A stretch of DNA of 19,519 nucleotides from CAZQKW01 sp964594075 (GTDB taxonomy: Bacteria > Desulfobacterota > WTBG01 > CAIYCZ01): assembly GCA_964594075.1 (NCBI GenBank), contig CAZQKW010000058.1, positions 1 to 19,519 on the forward strand. Reading direction: 5' to 3'. The number at the start of each line of letters is the position of its first letter. Positions within the stretch are counted from its first letter, which is position 1. The translations under genes and the position numbers were made by a program. The notes under the pieces are model-generated. The model was not told where the DNA came from. It saw only the letters and a program-made list of their open reading frames with translations, and made no database searches. Positions 1 to 7,556 of this stretch are shown here, piece after piece.

Positions 1-55
1 CCTCTTCCTCTAACCGCTTTACGATTATCCTGTCCTGCAATGGCTTTATCTTCAT
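1..55 (-). CDS. groES: Co-chaperonin GroES, N-terminal fragment cut by the window edge
   Basis: Reading right to left from an ATG at 53-55 gives MKIKPLQDRIIVKRLEEE, the typical opening of the 10-kDa co-chaperonin GroES. GroES forms the heptameric lid of the GroEL folding chamber in the cytoplasm. Only 18 codons lie inside the window; the rest of groES, and presumably groEL, continue beyond position 1. A strong Shine-Dalgarno AAGGAGG (minus strand, 63-69) sits 7 bases before the ATG and fixes the start. The 239 bases up to the cupin stop contain no recognisable CIRCE inverted repeat, so HrcA control is not supported by this sequence. The identification rests on the N-terminal signature alone but is distinctive. 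Confidence 0.9.
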   Translation of the reverse strand, partial: MKIKPLQDRIIVKRLEEE

Positions 56-156
56 CGTCAATCCTCCTTATGATGGGTTGTTACTGTTAGCCATTAACCT
101 ATTGAAATTAAATGATATTTTTATTAGAAAACACTGGGTGGTTATGGAAGCGTTAC

Positions 157-228
157 ATTAAAAAAATTTTTTGATACTTTAAGGCCACTTTGGAGGAAGT
201 CAAGGGGGAGTTTAAAAAATTTTTTAAA
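157..228. repeat. Paired A/T palindromes upstream of groES
   Basis: Two A-tract/T-tract palindromes lie between the cupin stop and groES. One is AAAAAATTTTTT at 161-172. The other is a perfect 18-base palindrome, TTTAAAAAATTTTTTAAA, at 211-228. Their centres are 53 bases apart, close to five helical turns, an arrangement expected to give intrinsic DNA curvature. They could be a promoter-upstream element for groES or merely AT-rich spacer. A minus-strand TTGACT lies between them, near 197-202, but no well-spaced -10 element is convincing. Confidence 0.4.
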
Positions 229-294
229 ATTATGGGTTCCGTGGCATACGCGGCTCCTTTAATTTTTTACTGTTATCTGCTAAGCATTGTTCAT

Positions 295-651
295 TCATAT
301 TCTGCCAAAATCGTCTTCAAGCCTTTCAATATCGTCTTCGCCGAAATAATCTCCGCGCTGGATTTCGATAAACGTTAAATCTTGAAGTCCGGTATTCTCA
401 ATCCTGTGCACTGCCCTTTGAGGAATATCAACAGAGCCGCCGCTGGTTAAGTGAATCTTTTTGTCATCCACTGTGACCAGGGCTTCACCATCGATAATGT
501 GCCAGTGTTCTGAACGGCCTTTGTGGCGCTGCAGGCTGAGCCGCTTGCCTGCATAAACCACTATCTTTTTAACTTTAAATTTCTGTTCATCGCTGAGGAC
601 CTGGTAATATCCCCAAGGACGATGATCAACCGCTTGATCTTTTGTTAGCAT
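295..651 (-). CDS. Stand-alone mannose-6-phosphate isomerase-type cupin
   Basis: This 118-residue protein is a single cupin barrel matching the C-terminal phosphomannose isomerase domain of bifunctional type II enzymes (GMP-PMI, Pfam MannoseP_isomer). Visible family features are RPWG (residues 11-14), FKVKKI, RLSLQRHKGRSEHW (37-50), IPQRAVHRIEN, and the closing GEDDIERLEDDFGR. Q41, H43, E48 and H82 are the likely metal ligands. The guanylyltransferase half is absent, so it may isomerise mannose-6-phosphate and fructose-6-phosphate on its own, or may act on another sugar phosphate. The ATG at 649-651 follows a purine-rich GTAAGG. It lies 80 bases after the superoxide dismutase gene on the same strand and may be co-transcribed. 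The substrate cannot be settled from sequence. Confidence 0.8.
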   Translation of the reverse strand: MLTKDQAVDHRPWGYYQVLSDEQKFKVKKIVVYAGKRLSLQRHKGRSEHWHIIDGEALVTVDDKKIHLTSGGSVDIPQRAVHRIENTGLQDLTFIEIQRGDYFGEDDIERLEDDFGRI

Positions 652-731
652 ACCTTACAGCTCTGCTTACCTGTTCGTTGTGCTTAAAAATTTTAATTTG
701 ACACGCCTGAGCAGGATTGCCTATTTGTTGG

Positions 732-1454
732 TCACAGCGCAGCGTTTTGTGCTGCAAATTCCCAGTTTAACAACTTGTCAAGCACAGCAGCAACATAGTC
801 GGCGCGTCGATTCTGATAATCCAGATAATACGCGTGCTCCCACACGTCAATAGTGAGCAGCGGTCTCAAACCTTCGGTCAACGGCAGGTCAGCGTTAGCG
901 GTATTCATTACTTTGAGCTTCTCACCATCAAGGACAAGCCATGCCCAGCCGCTTCCGAACTGCGAAACTGCTGCCGCGGCAAGTTCTTTTTTGCATGTGT
1001 GCACTGTTCCAAAAGAGGCTGCAATTTTTTCTCGCAAGCCAGCCGGCGGTTCTCCGCCGCCTTGCGGTTTCATGCTTTTCCAATAGAAGGTATGATTCCA
1101 GATTTGTGCTGCATTGTTAAAGATGGCTCTTTTATCTGCACGGGAAGCGGTCTCGGCAATAATCTTCTCCAAAGGCAGCTCCGCATATGCAGTACCGGCA
1201 AGCAGCTTATTGAGATTGTCCACATAACCCTTATGATGTTTCCCATAATGAAAGCCAATGGTCTTAGCTGTTATCATAGGTTCCAATGCGCTGTCTGCAT
1301 ACGGCAGCGGTGGTAATCCCTGAACTGTAGCTGCGTATCCAGGTCTGCAGCGAAAACGACCCATCGCAAAAGAAACTGCCGTTGCTGCGGTTGCAAAAAG
1401 AAACCTGCGCCGCTCAGGTATCTCCTGATGTTTGTCAAAATCCTTTCTTTTCAT
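732..1454 (-). CDS. sodB: Fe-type superoxide dismutase with a twin-arginine (Tat) signal
   Basis: The enzyme converts superoxide to oxygen and hydrogen peroxide. From the ATG at 1452-1454 it is 240 residues. Metal ligands are visible at H69 (in FHYGKHH), H121 (AAQIWNH), D203 and H207 (DVWEHAYYLDY). Q117 in AAQIWNH is the position typical of iron rather than manganese enzymes. The N-terminus carries ERRRFLF (14-20), a hydrophobic ATAATAVSFAMG and a basic stretch ending GYAA near residue 42, which reads as a Tat signal; the mature protein would be periplasmic. A longer in-frame start exists 12 codons upstream, but the chosen ATG follows GGAGAGGTG and overlaps the stop of fau as ATGA (1451-1454), so coupled translation is likely. 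The gene symbol is assigned by family; the fold is certain, and export and metal choice are inferred. Confidence 0.9.
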   Translation of the reverse strand: MKRKDFDKHQEIPERRRFLFATAATAVSFAMGRFRCRPGYAATVQGLPPLPYADSALEPMITAKTIGFHYGKHHKGYVDNLNKLLAGTAYAELPLEKIIAETASRADKRAIFNNAAQIWNHTFYWKSMKPQGGGEPPAGLREKIAASFGTVHTCKKELAAAAVSQFGSGWAWLVLDGEKLKVMNTANADLPLTEGLRPLLTIDVWEHAYYLDYQNRRADYVAAVLDKLLNWEFAAQNAAL

Positions 1455-2071
1455 ATACACCTCTCCGTAATGTGTCTTGAAGGACTGCAACTAATAACCC
1501 TTTCTTCAGTGATAATATAATTAACCGGAACGTCTTTTTCGGGGTTATGAGGCAAATCATTTTCAACCACTTGCAGCTCAAAAGCCAGCGCAATTGCCGG
1601 TTTTTTATATTCCCTGAGCAGCCGATCATAATACCCGCCGCCGTAACCAATCCGCCATCCGTGCAAGGAAAACGCGATTCCTGGTGTTATAACGATGTCA
1701 ATTTCGTGTCCGGCAATTGGTCGCCGGCATTCAGGTTTTGGCTCAAGGATTCCCCACGTGCCGGGAGCAAGATCCTGATCAAAATCATCAAGGCGGCATA
1801 ACTGCAAGTTTTTATGGGCGCGGTCGGTAACAGGCACGGCAATAATTTTCCCCGCAGTGCCCGCTTCGCGAATCATGGCTTCAGTCTGCACTTCACTGCC
1901 AAAGGCAACATAAAAAAGTATCAGGCCAGCGTTTTGAAACTGAGGGAGGCCAAATAACGTTTCTTTAATCCGACTGCTTTTTGACATCCGTTCCGCTGCG
2001 CTCAGTGCATTTCGCCGTGCGAGCACGGTATTGCGAATAAGGGCTTTTTGGTGACGAATTGTTTCATTCAT
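1451..2071 (-). CDS. fau: 5-formyltetrahydrofolate cyclo-ligase
   Basis: This 206-residue protein converts 5-formyl-THF to 5,10-methenyl-THF with ATP, returning an inhibitory folate to the one-carbon pool. The hallmark GWRIGYGGGYYDR lies at residues 138-150, with FYVAFGSEV (53-61) and DIVITPGIAF (125-134) as further family motifs. An N-terminal KALIR helix is also typical. Length matches the family. The start ATG (2069-2071) follows CAGGTAAAAT; the AGG lies at the 3' edge of a possible 5-bp hairpin (2079-2098). The stop overlaps the superoxide dismutase start by four bases. In many proteobacteria 6S RNA precedes this gene, but here only 107 bases separate it from ilvE, too short for a usual 6S RNA. 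Confidence 0.92.
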   Translation of the reverse strand: MNETIRHQKALIRNTVLARRNALSAAERMSKSSRIKETLFGLPQFQNAGLILFYVAFGSEVQTEAMIREAGTAGKIIAVPVTDRAHKNLQLCRLDDFDQDLAPGTWGILEPKPECRRPIAGHEIDIVITPGIAFSLHGWRIGYGGGYYDRLLREYKKPAIALAFELQVVENDLPHNPEKDVPVNYIITEERVISCSPSRHITERCI

Positions 2072-2078
2072 ATTTTAC

Positions 2079-2098
2079 CTGGCAAATGCGCACGCCAG
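2079..2098 (-). promoter_or_regulatory. Possible small hairpin at the fau ribosome binding site
   Basis: On the minus strand CTGGC and GCCAG pair around a 10-base loop, immediately before GTAAAATATG. The 3' arm contains part of the only Shine-Dalgarno-like AGG for fau, so folding could limit initiation. The stem is only five base pairs and could easily be chance. Confidence 0.22.
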
Positions 2099-2178
2099 AG
2101 CTGAATGAACACTAACAACGCACATAAGCATAAATATCCGCCACCACCGCTTCACCACTCTGTAACGCTCAGTATCAG

Positions 2179-3093
2179 TTATAAGTATGTGAGCCATTTC
2201 TTATATTGTTTGATTTTTCCATGGGCAGCGGCAAAAAATGTCTCTTGAATCTTTTTGGTGATGGGCCCCGGTTTGCCTTCCCCGATTGTCCGGTCATCAA
2301 CTTCTCTAACCGGGGTGACCTCTGCCGCCGTGCCGGTAAAAAAACATTCATCTGCAAGGTAGAGTTCATCACGGCTGAAGCGCTGTTCTTTTACCGGTAT
2401 GCCGAGATCGCCGGCAATCTCCATGACCGCATCGCGGGTGATGCCCCTCAGGATAGAGGTTGGCGGTGTCGTTTTGAGCACACCCTTTTCAACAATAAAG
2501 ATATTTTCTCCGCTGGCTTCTGATACATACCCTTCGGTGTCCAGAAGTATTGCCTCATCATACCCTGCTGCGATGACTTCACGTTTTGCCAGAATTGAGT
2601 TGACGTAATTACCGCATATTTTTGCCTTAGTCATACCCGCGTTAACATGGTGACGGGTAAAAGACGATATTTTAGCGCGAATACCCAACGCAAGCCCTTC
2701 ATCCCCCAGATACGCGCCCCAGGGCCAGCAGGCAATCACTACTCGCACTGGATAGGTCTGAATGTAAAGCCCCATTTCTCCATCACCGACAAAAGCAATC
2801 GGTCTTATGTAGGCCTCCTTCAGCTTATTGACCTTGAGTGTTTCCACAACCGCAGCGCACAATTCTTGGCGGGTAAATGGCAACGACATCATTCCAATCA
2901 GGGCTGAATCAAACAGGCGGTCAATATGTTCTGTGAGCCTGAACACTGCCGACGTTCCGTCATGACACTGGTAACACCTGATTCCCTCAAAAACTCCAAG
3001 ACCATAATGAAGGGTATGGGTAAGGACATGCACTTTGGCATCATCCCAGTTGACCAGGCGGCCGTCCATCCAGATTTTTTCCACTTTGTTCAT
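2179..3093 (-). CDS. ilvE: Branched-chain amino acid aminotransferase (fold type IV)
   Basis: This 304-residue PLP enzyme transfers the amino group between glutamate and the 2-keto acids of leucine, isoleucine and valine. K158 in TKAKICGNY aligns with the Schiff-base lysine of E. coli IlvE. The class IV signature follows in EASGENIFIV, and LYLADECFFTGTAAEVTPV is the conserved C-terminal cofactor-binding region. The N-terminal THTLHYGLGVFEGIRCY segment is also typical. The ATG (3091-3093) follows AGAGGAGA at about 9 bases. It lies 80 bases downstream of mtnA on the same strand; in other bacteria related aminotransferases perform the last methionine-salvage step (ketomethylthiobutyrate to methionine), so a dual role is possible. 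D-amino-acid transaminase is a less likely alternative. Confidence 0.93.
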   Translation of the reverse strand: MNKVEKIWMDGRLVNWDDAKVHVLTHTLHYGLGVFEGIRCYQCHDGTSAVFRLTEHIDRLFDSALIGMMSLPFTRQELCAAVVETLKVNKLKEAYIRPIAFVGDGEMGLYIQTYPVRVVIACWPWGAYLGDEGLALGIRAKISSFTRHHVNAGMTKAKICGNYVNSILAKREVIAAGYDEAILLDTEGYVSEASGENIFIVEKGVLKTTPPTSILRGITRDAVMEIAGDLGIPVKEQRFSRDELYLADECFFTGTAAEVTPVREVDDRTIGEGKPGPITKKIQETFFAAAHGKIKQYKKWLTYL

Positions 3094-3173
3094 TCGCGAT
3101 ATTCTCCTCTAAAAAATACTGTGAGACTCAAACAAAATTGCGCCCCGGAGCTATCAGACAGGGCAGTATAGGT

Positions 3174-4235
3174 TTATGTAACCATTGTTCGTGGTCTAAC
3201 AGTTCCGCACTGTTTTTTTATGCTCTCCGTATATGGTGGTCTGAGTATCCCTTTTTCTGTTATGATCCCTGCAATAAAGCAATACGGCACGACATCAAAG
3301 GCCGGATTCCATACGGGAGCGCCGTTTGGAGCAATTTTCTGGTTACCGATACAAGTTACTTCATCGGGGCTGCGCTCTTCAATCGGAATATCGTCGCCCT
3401 GACAGGTATCACAATCAATGGTAGAAACAGGGGCTGCTACATAAAAAGGTATATGGTGGTGGTGGGCGAGAATCGCCAAACTGTAGCTGCCAATTTTATT
3501 TGCAGTGTCACCGTTTGCTGCAATACGGTCAGCGCCAATAATAACCAGATCTGCACCTTTTTTTTTCATATAATATCCCGCCATGCTGTCGGTTATCAGC
3601 ACAAAGGGGATATTATTTTTCTGCAGTTCCCACGCAGTCAGGCGACAGCCTTGAAGCAGCGGCCGTGTTTCACAGCTCACTACCAGTATTTTTTTTCCCG
3701 CTTCGTGCGCCGCCCGCATAACACCAAATGCGGTGCCATATCCAGCAGTCGCCAGTGAACCGGTATTGCAAATGGTGACGATGGTGGCGCGATCGGGAAC
3801 AAGTTCCTGTCCATATGCGCTGATCTGCCGATTTGCCTCTATATCGTCCTGGAAAATTGCCAGCGCTTCTTGCTCCAGCAATTCTTTTAAATGGTTGATA
3901 TCAGCAGTGTCTGTCTTGCGCAGTGTTTCCGTTAGTCGCTGCAAAGCCCATTTCATGTTCACAGCGGTAGGTCTGGTCATTAAAATATATGCGCCGTTGT
4001 GATTTAGCTCCCGGAAAAATTCTTCGCGATTTTTGCAGGAACTTCTTTGTGACGCCAGTACCATTGCCAGAGCAGCGACAACCCCCAGCGCGGGGGCGCC
4101 ACGTATTGCAAGCCTGCGAATCGCGTCGGCCACCGTTTCAAGGTCGCGGCATTCAATATATACTTCTTGGTGGGGGAGTTTCGTCTGATCCAAGATACGT
4201 ATGTGGTCTTTGTTCCAAACAATAGGTTGATACAT
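3174..4235 (-). CDS. mtnA: S-methyl-5-thioribose-1-phosphate isomerase
   Basis: This 353-residue enzyme isomerises methylthioribose-1-phosphate to methylthioribulose-1-phosphate in methionine salvage, or in related shunts that dispose of methylthioadenosine. Visible motifs are RGAPALGV (45-52), ICNTGSLATAGYGTA with the catalytic C156, ETRPLLQGCRLTAWEL (189-204), and GADRIAANGDTANKIG with the catalytic D236. AAPVSTID is a further family motif. Length is normal. These distinguish it from eIF2B-type regulatory subunits of the same fold. The ATG at 4233-4235 shares one base with the gatB stop (TAATG), and GCAGG lies just upstream inside gatB, so coupled translation is likely. No mtnB, mtnC or mtnD is visible nearby, so whether the pathway is complete cannot be judged. 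Confidence 0.94.
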   Translation of the reverse strand: MYQPIVWNKDHIRILDQTKLPHQEVYIECRDLETVADAIRRLAIRGAPALGVVAALAMVLASQRSSCKNREEFFRELNHNGAYILMTRPTAVNMKWALQRLTETLRKTDTADINHLKELLEQEALAIFQDDIEANRQISAYGQELVPDRATIVTICNTGSLATAGYGTAFGVMRAAHEAGKKILVVSCETRPLLQGCRLTAWELQKNNIPFVLITDSMAGYYMKKKGADLVIIGADRIAANGDTANKIGSYSLAILAHHHHIPFYVAAPVSTIDCDTCQGDDIPIEERSPDEVTCIGNQKIAPNGAPVWNPAFDVVPYCFIAGIITEKGILRPPYTESIKKQCGTVRPRTMVT

Positions 4236-5680
4236 TATGAACCTGCGAGTTTTTTCCTCAACAGCTCATTGACAACCTGGGGATTTGCCTTGCCCTTAGT
4301 TGCCTTCATCACCTGGCCGACCAGAAACCCAAAAACCTTTTCTCTCCCCTGGCGATACTGCGCGACCTGGTCTGCGTTGGCGTCAAGCACGTCTTGAATT
4401 GTTTTTTGCAACGTCGTCGCGTCCGATACTTGCACCAGCCCTTTCTCCGTCACCACCGCCTGCGGCATTTTCCCCGTTGCCACCATGTCTTCAAAAACGA
4501 TTTTAGCAATTTTGCCACTGATGGTTCCTTGTTCAACCATCAGAATCATCTCAGCCAAGTGTGCGGGAGTTACCGGAAACTGATTAATCTGTCTGGTATC
4601 TGAAACATGGCGCAAGACATCGCCCATAATCCAGTTGCTCACTGTTTTTGGCTGGGGGCCGCGACTAACGCAGGCTTCAAAATAATCTGCGAGCTGTCTA
4701 GTTCCAGTAATAATAGCCGCGTCATATTCAGGTATGCTGTACTGTTTGATAAACCGCTGCTTCTTTGGGCCGGGGAGCTCTGGCATGGTTTCCATGATTG
4801 CATCTGTCCAGGTTTTTTCAATCACCAGTGGCACCAGATCCGGGTCGGGGAAATACCGGTAATCATGGGCCTCTTCTTTGGTTCTCATTGACTCAGTTCT
4901 TCCCTGCTCAACATTCCACAAACGCGTCTCTTGCGTTATGCTCCCTCCGCTTTCAAGGACTGCTGCCTGACGTTGCGCTTCATATTCTAATGCCCGCATA
5001 ACATGCCGGAAAGAGTTCATGTTCTTAAGTTCAACTTTAGTGCCCAGCCCCGCAAACCCTTTGGGCCTGAGGGAAATATTCGCATCGCAGCGAAAACTGC
5101 CCTGCTCCATGTTTCCGTCACAGACATCTAAATACTGAAGTATAGAGCGGAGAGTCTTCAGATATTCCGCTGCTTCATCCGGCGAGTTGATATGTGGTTC
5201 ACTGACGATTTCCATCAGAGGGACACCGGTGCGGTTGAAATCAACATAGCTGTAGTCGCTCTCACTCCCGTCTAACTCGTGGAGCAACTTACCTGCATCC
5301 TCTTCCATGTGAATTCTATTGATGCCAATCTTTTTTGGATTTCGGTAACCCTCAAGCTCGATTTCAATGAAGCCGTTGCGCGCGATTGGCAGTTCATATT
5401 GTGAAATCTGATACCCCTTGGGAAGATCGGGATAAAAATAATTCTTCCGTGCAAACTGACTGTAGTGCGCTATTTTACAATGCGTTGCAAGTGCCGTCCT
5501 GATCGTCAGTTCAACCACCTTGCGGTTTAACACCGGCAATACACCGGGCATCCCCAGACAAACCGGACAGGTGAGGTGGTTAGGGGGTTCTCCGAATTGG
5601 GTTGAACAGCCGCAAAAAATCTTGCTTGCCGTTAAAAGCTGGGCGTGAACTTCAAGGCCTATAATGGTTTCAAATTCCAT
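4235..5680 (-). CDS. gatB: Asp-tRNA(Asn)/Glu-tRNA(Gln) amidotransferase subunit B
   Basis: GatB is the kinase and tRNA-binding subunit of GatCAB, which converts misacylated Glu-tRNA(Gln) or Asp-tRNA(Asn) to the correct amide form. The protein opens MEFETIIGLEVHAQL, carries zinc-type cysteines (C23, C25, C38, C41) and the signature DFNRTGVPLMEIVSEP (147-162), and ends with the helical and YqeY-like tail. From the ATG at 5678-5680 it is 481 residues, the family norm. A TTG 12 codons upstream (5714-5716) would add MPKNFTEEHSVV, unlike homologues, so it is not used here. The ribosome binding site is weak. Neither gatA nor gatC is beside it, unlike the frequent gatCAB arrangement, so these must lie elsewhere in the genome. 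Confidence 0.95.
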   Translation of the reverse strand: MEFETIIGLEVHAQLLTASKIFCGCSTQFGEPPNHLTCPVCLGMPGVLPVLNRKVVELTIRTALATHCKIAHYSQFARKNYFYPDLPKGYQISQYELPIARNGFIEIELEGYRNPKKIGINRIHMEEDAGKLLHELDGSESDYSYVDFNRTGVPLMEIVSEPHINSPDEAAEYLKTLRSILQYLDVCDGNMEQGSFRCDANISLRPKGFAGLGTKVELKNMNSFRHVMRALEYEAQRQAAVLESGGSITQETRLWNVEQGRTESMRTKEEAHDYRYFPDPDLVPLVIEKTWTDAIMETMPELPGPKKQRFIKQYSIPEYDAAIITGTRQLADYFEACVSRGPQPKTVSNWIMGDVLRHVSDTRQINQFPVTPAHLAEMILMVEQGTISGKIAKIVFEDMVATGKMPQAVVTEKGLVQVSDATTLQKTIQDVLDANADQVAQYRQGREKVFGFLVGQVMKATKGKANPQVVNELLRKKLAGS

Positions 5681-5796
5681 AACTACTGAATGTTCTTCTG
5701 TAAAATTTTTAGGCAATCATATATAACATAACAGTATGTAAAAAACACCAGGAAAATACCCGAGAGTTTTTCAAAAATTAGCCCTGCAATTCAGTT

Positions 5797-5898
5797 AACC
5801 CGCATGAGAGAAAAAAACGCAATGGGTATCATGGGGAAAATTAACTTACGCGTCTGCGGGTTTTTCATCGCCTTCGGAAAATAATTGTGTAAAAACCC
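5797..5898. other. Intergenic region with alternative base-pairing potential
   Basis: In the gap between divergent gatB and tatA, AACCCGCA (5797-5804) can pair with TGCGGGTT (5855-5862). The overlapping GGGTTTTT (5858-5865) can instead pair with AAAAACCC (5891-5898). The two pairings exclude each other, as in attenuators or switching leaders. The first hairpin is followed by a short T run on the plus strand, so it could be a weak terminator of a small transcript. No known RNA family is recognised and the arms are only eight bases, so chance is possible. The remaining DNA up to tatA is AT-rich and probably holds its promoter. Confidence 0.3.
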
Positions 5899-6004
5899 TG
5901 AAAGTTACCAGATTAATTTTTTTCTTGTATTATCTTTATAAATATGTTGAGATATTGTTGCTTAAAAGATGTCTTTATTTAACCTGTTTAAAAAAGGAGT
6001 TTAA

Positions 6005-6202
6005 ATGTTTGGATTAGGCATTCAGGAACTTCTGATCATTCTGGTAATAGTTCTTGTCATATTTGGTGCGGGCAGGCTGCCTGAAATTGGGAGAGATCTG
6101 GGGAAAGCAATCAAAGGCTTTAAAAGGGCTGTTACGGAAAACGATGAAATTGATGTAACGCCGAAACAGAATGAAATTGAGGGAAAGAAAAAGGGAAGCT
6201 AA
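6005..6202 (+). CDS. tatA: Sec-independent protein translocase TatA/TatE
   Basis: This 65-residue protein is the pore-forming Tat component that moves folded proteins across the inner membrane. It has a short N-terminal membrane helix (IQELLIILVIVLVIF, 6-20), the FG hinge, and an amphipathic helix GRLPEIGRDLGKAIKGFKRAV (23-43), then a charged tail. The size and the short tail favour TatA/E over TatB. The ATG follows AAAGGAG at about 6 bases. No tatC or tatB is adjacent. The window also encodes a protein with a Tat signal (the superoxide dismutase), a plausible client. Confidence 0.93.
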   Translation: MFGLGIQELLIILVIVLVIFGAGRLPEIGRDLGKAIKGFKRAVTENDEIDVTPKQNEIEGKKKGS

Positions 6203-6254
6203 CCTGCTCGTAGATGATTTTGGATTCCTGTTTAAAAAAATTTTTATAGTGTTT

Positions 6255-6294
6255 AAGCCCTTGTCACAAGATATTCACTGAGTGTCAAGGGCTT
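6255..6294 (+). terminator. Probable terminator after tatA
   Basis: AAGCCCTTGTCAC (6255-6267) and GTGTCAAGGGCTT (6282-6294) form a 13-base stem with one T-T mismatch around a 14-base loop. The plus-strand tail is TTATTACTTGT rather than a clean T run. It lies about 50 bases after the tatA stop and separates it from the next gene. Confidence 0.6.
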
Positions 6295-6391
6295 ATTACT
6301 TGTAAAAAGTTATAACTTAAAATTAAAGTAATTTAATAAATTTTAATTATTAACTAATTTATTTAGCATTATATTTTAGAAGGATAGAATC

Positions 6392-7549
6392 ATGTTTTAC
6401 ACCGCAACTCCTGAAGAGATTCTACAGGGAAAGGTAACTGATGCTTATTTTGCCCGTAGTGACCAGATCATACGGACTAAGCACCTTAATAAAAAAGTTA
6501 GGGCGGAATTCATCGCCAAAGGCCTTCCCAACAACTGGACATGGGCTATTCTTGCCGGCGTTGAGGAATGCTGTGAGGTATTCAAGAAACTACCGATTTC
6601 GGTAAGAGCGATGACCGAAGGTACCATTTTTTCTCCTTATGAGCCGGTTATGGAAATTGAGGGAATGTATCAGGATTTCGGGATTTTTGAAACTGCTCTC
6701 CTCGGTCTCATCTGTCAGGCGTCAGGAGTCGCCACTAAGGCAGCTCGGTGTAAATTAGCGGCGCGGGGGCGACCGATCATCAGTTTCGGGGGACGACGCG
6801 TCCATCCTGCTATTGCTCCCATGATTGAACGAAACGCCTATATTGGCGGGTGCGATGGCGTTGCTATACTTAAAAGCGCCGAACTTATCAATATCCCTGC
6901 TTCGGGAACCATGCCCCATGCCTTTATCCTGCTTGCCGGTGACACTGTGACTGCAGCACAAATGTTTGATGAGATAATAGATCCAAACATTAAACGAGTT
7001 GCCCTTATTGATACGTTCAATGATGAAAAATTTGAAGCAGTGCGCGTTGCTGAAGCTCTTAAAGAGCGCCTCTACGCAATTCGCCTTGATACCCCGGCAT
7101 CACGTCGCGGTGACTTTTACCGGATCCTTGAAGAAGTCCGCTGGGAGCTTAATCTTAGAGGATATGATAACATAAAAATATTTATTAGTGGCGGCATTGA
7201 TGAACATGATATCACTGCTCTTAATCCAATGGTTGATGCCTATGGCGTGGGCACCTGTATCAGCAATGCGCCGGTTATTGATTTTGCCATGGATATTATT
7301 GAAATTGAGGGAACACCGATTGCCAAGCGTGGGAAAATGTCAGGAGCCAAGGATGTTCTGCGCTGTCCTCGGTGTGGAAATGACCGGGTAATACCATTGG
7401 GCCGATTGACAGGCAACTGTGACTGTGGCGCAGCGTATATACACCTATTGGAGCCACTATATGTCGCGGGCGAGCCCGTGTGCCAGCAACGCACGCCGTC
7501 GGAGATCAGAGATTACGTCATTAAACAACTGGAGCGTTGCAGTTTGTAA
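6392..7549 (+). CDS. pncB: Nicotinate phosphoribosyltransferase with C-terminal zinc knuckle
   Basis: This 385-residue enzyme joins nicotinate to PRPP (ATP-assisted) to give nicotinate mononucleotide in NAD salvage. It is the compact form related to the Thermoplasma NAPRTase structure. GGRRVHP (133-139) lies in the active-site region, IRLDTPASRRGD and IFISGGID follow in the barrel, and four cysteines (C325, C328, C343, C345; CPRCG and CDCG) form a zinc-knuckle-like third domain. This tail and the length separate it from the longer E. coli PncB type, and the GGRRVHP segment separates it from quinolinate phosphoribosyltransferase, although the fold is shared. The ATG follows AGAAGGA at 8 bases. 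It appears monocistronic, bounded by hairpins on both sides; the symbol is by function. Confidence 0.85.
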   Translation: MFYTATPEEILQGKVTDAYFARSDQIIRTKHLNKKVRAEFIAKGLPNNWTWAILAGVEECCEVFKKLPISVRAMTEGTIFSPYEPVMEIEGMYQDFGIFETALLGLICQASGVATKAARCKLAARGRPIISFGGRRVHPAIAPMIERNAYIGGCDGVAILKSAELINIPASGTMPHAFILLAGDTVTAAQMFDEIIDPNIKRVALIDTFNDEKFEAVRVAEALKERLYAIRLDTPASRRGDFYRILEEVRWELNLRGYDNIKIFISGGIDEHDITALNPMVDAYGVGTCISNAPVIDFAMDIIEIEGTPIAKRGKMSGAKDVLRCPRCGNDRVIPLGRLTGNCDCGAAYIHLLEPLYVAGEPVCQQRTPSEIRDYVIKQLERCSL

Positions 7550-7556
7550 TCGTGTG

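Noticed and set aside
56..294. CIRCE operator for groES
   Set aside because: No TTAGCACTC/GAGTGCTAA-like repeat is present; the small GTTA-TAAC repeat near 84-96 is too short.
190..378. Plus-strand 62-codon open frame starting at TTG
   Set aside because: It overlaps the cupin gene on the other strand, spans the AT palindromes, and has no ribosome site or family resemblance.
834..1316. 160-codon plus-strand frame opposite the superoxide dismutase gene
   Set aside because: It is antisense to a gene with intact catalytic residues, and its translation shows no domain.
2072..2178. Possible 6S RNA upstream of fau
   Set aside because: The gap is only 107 bases and shows no long two-armed structure with a central bubble.
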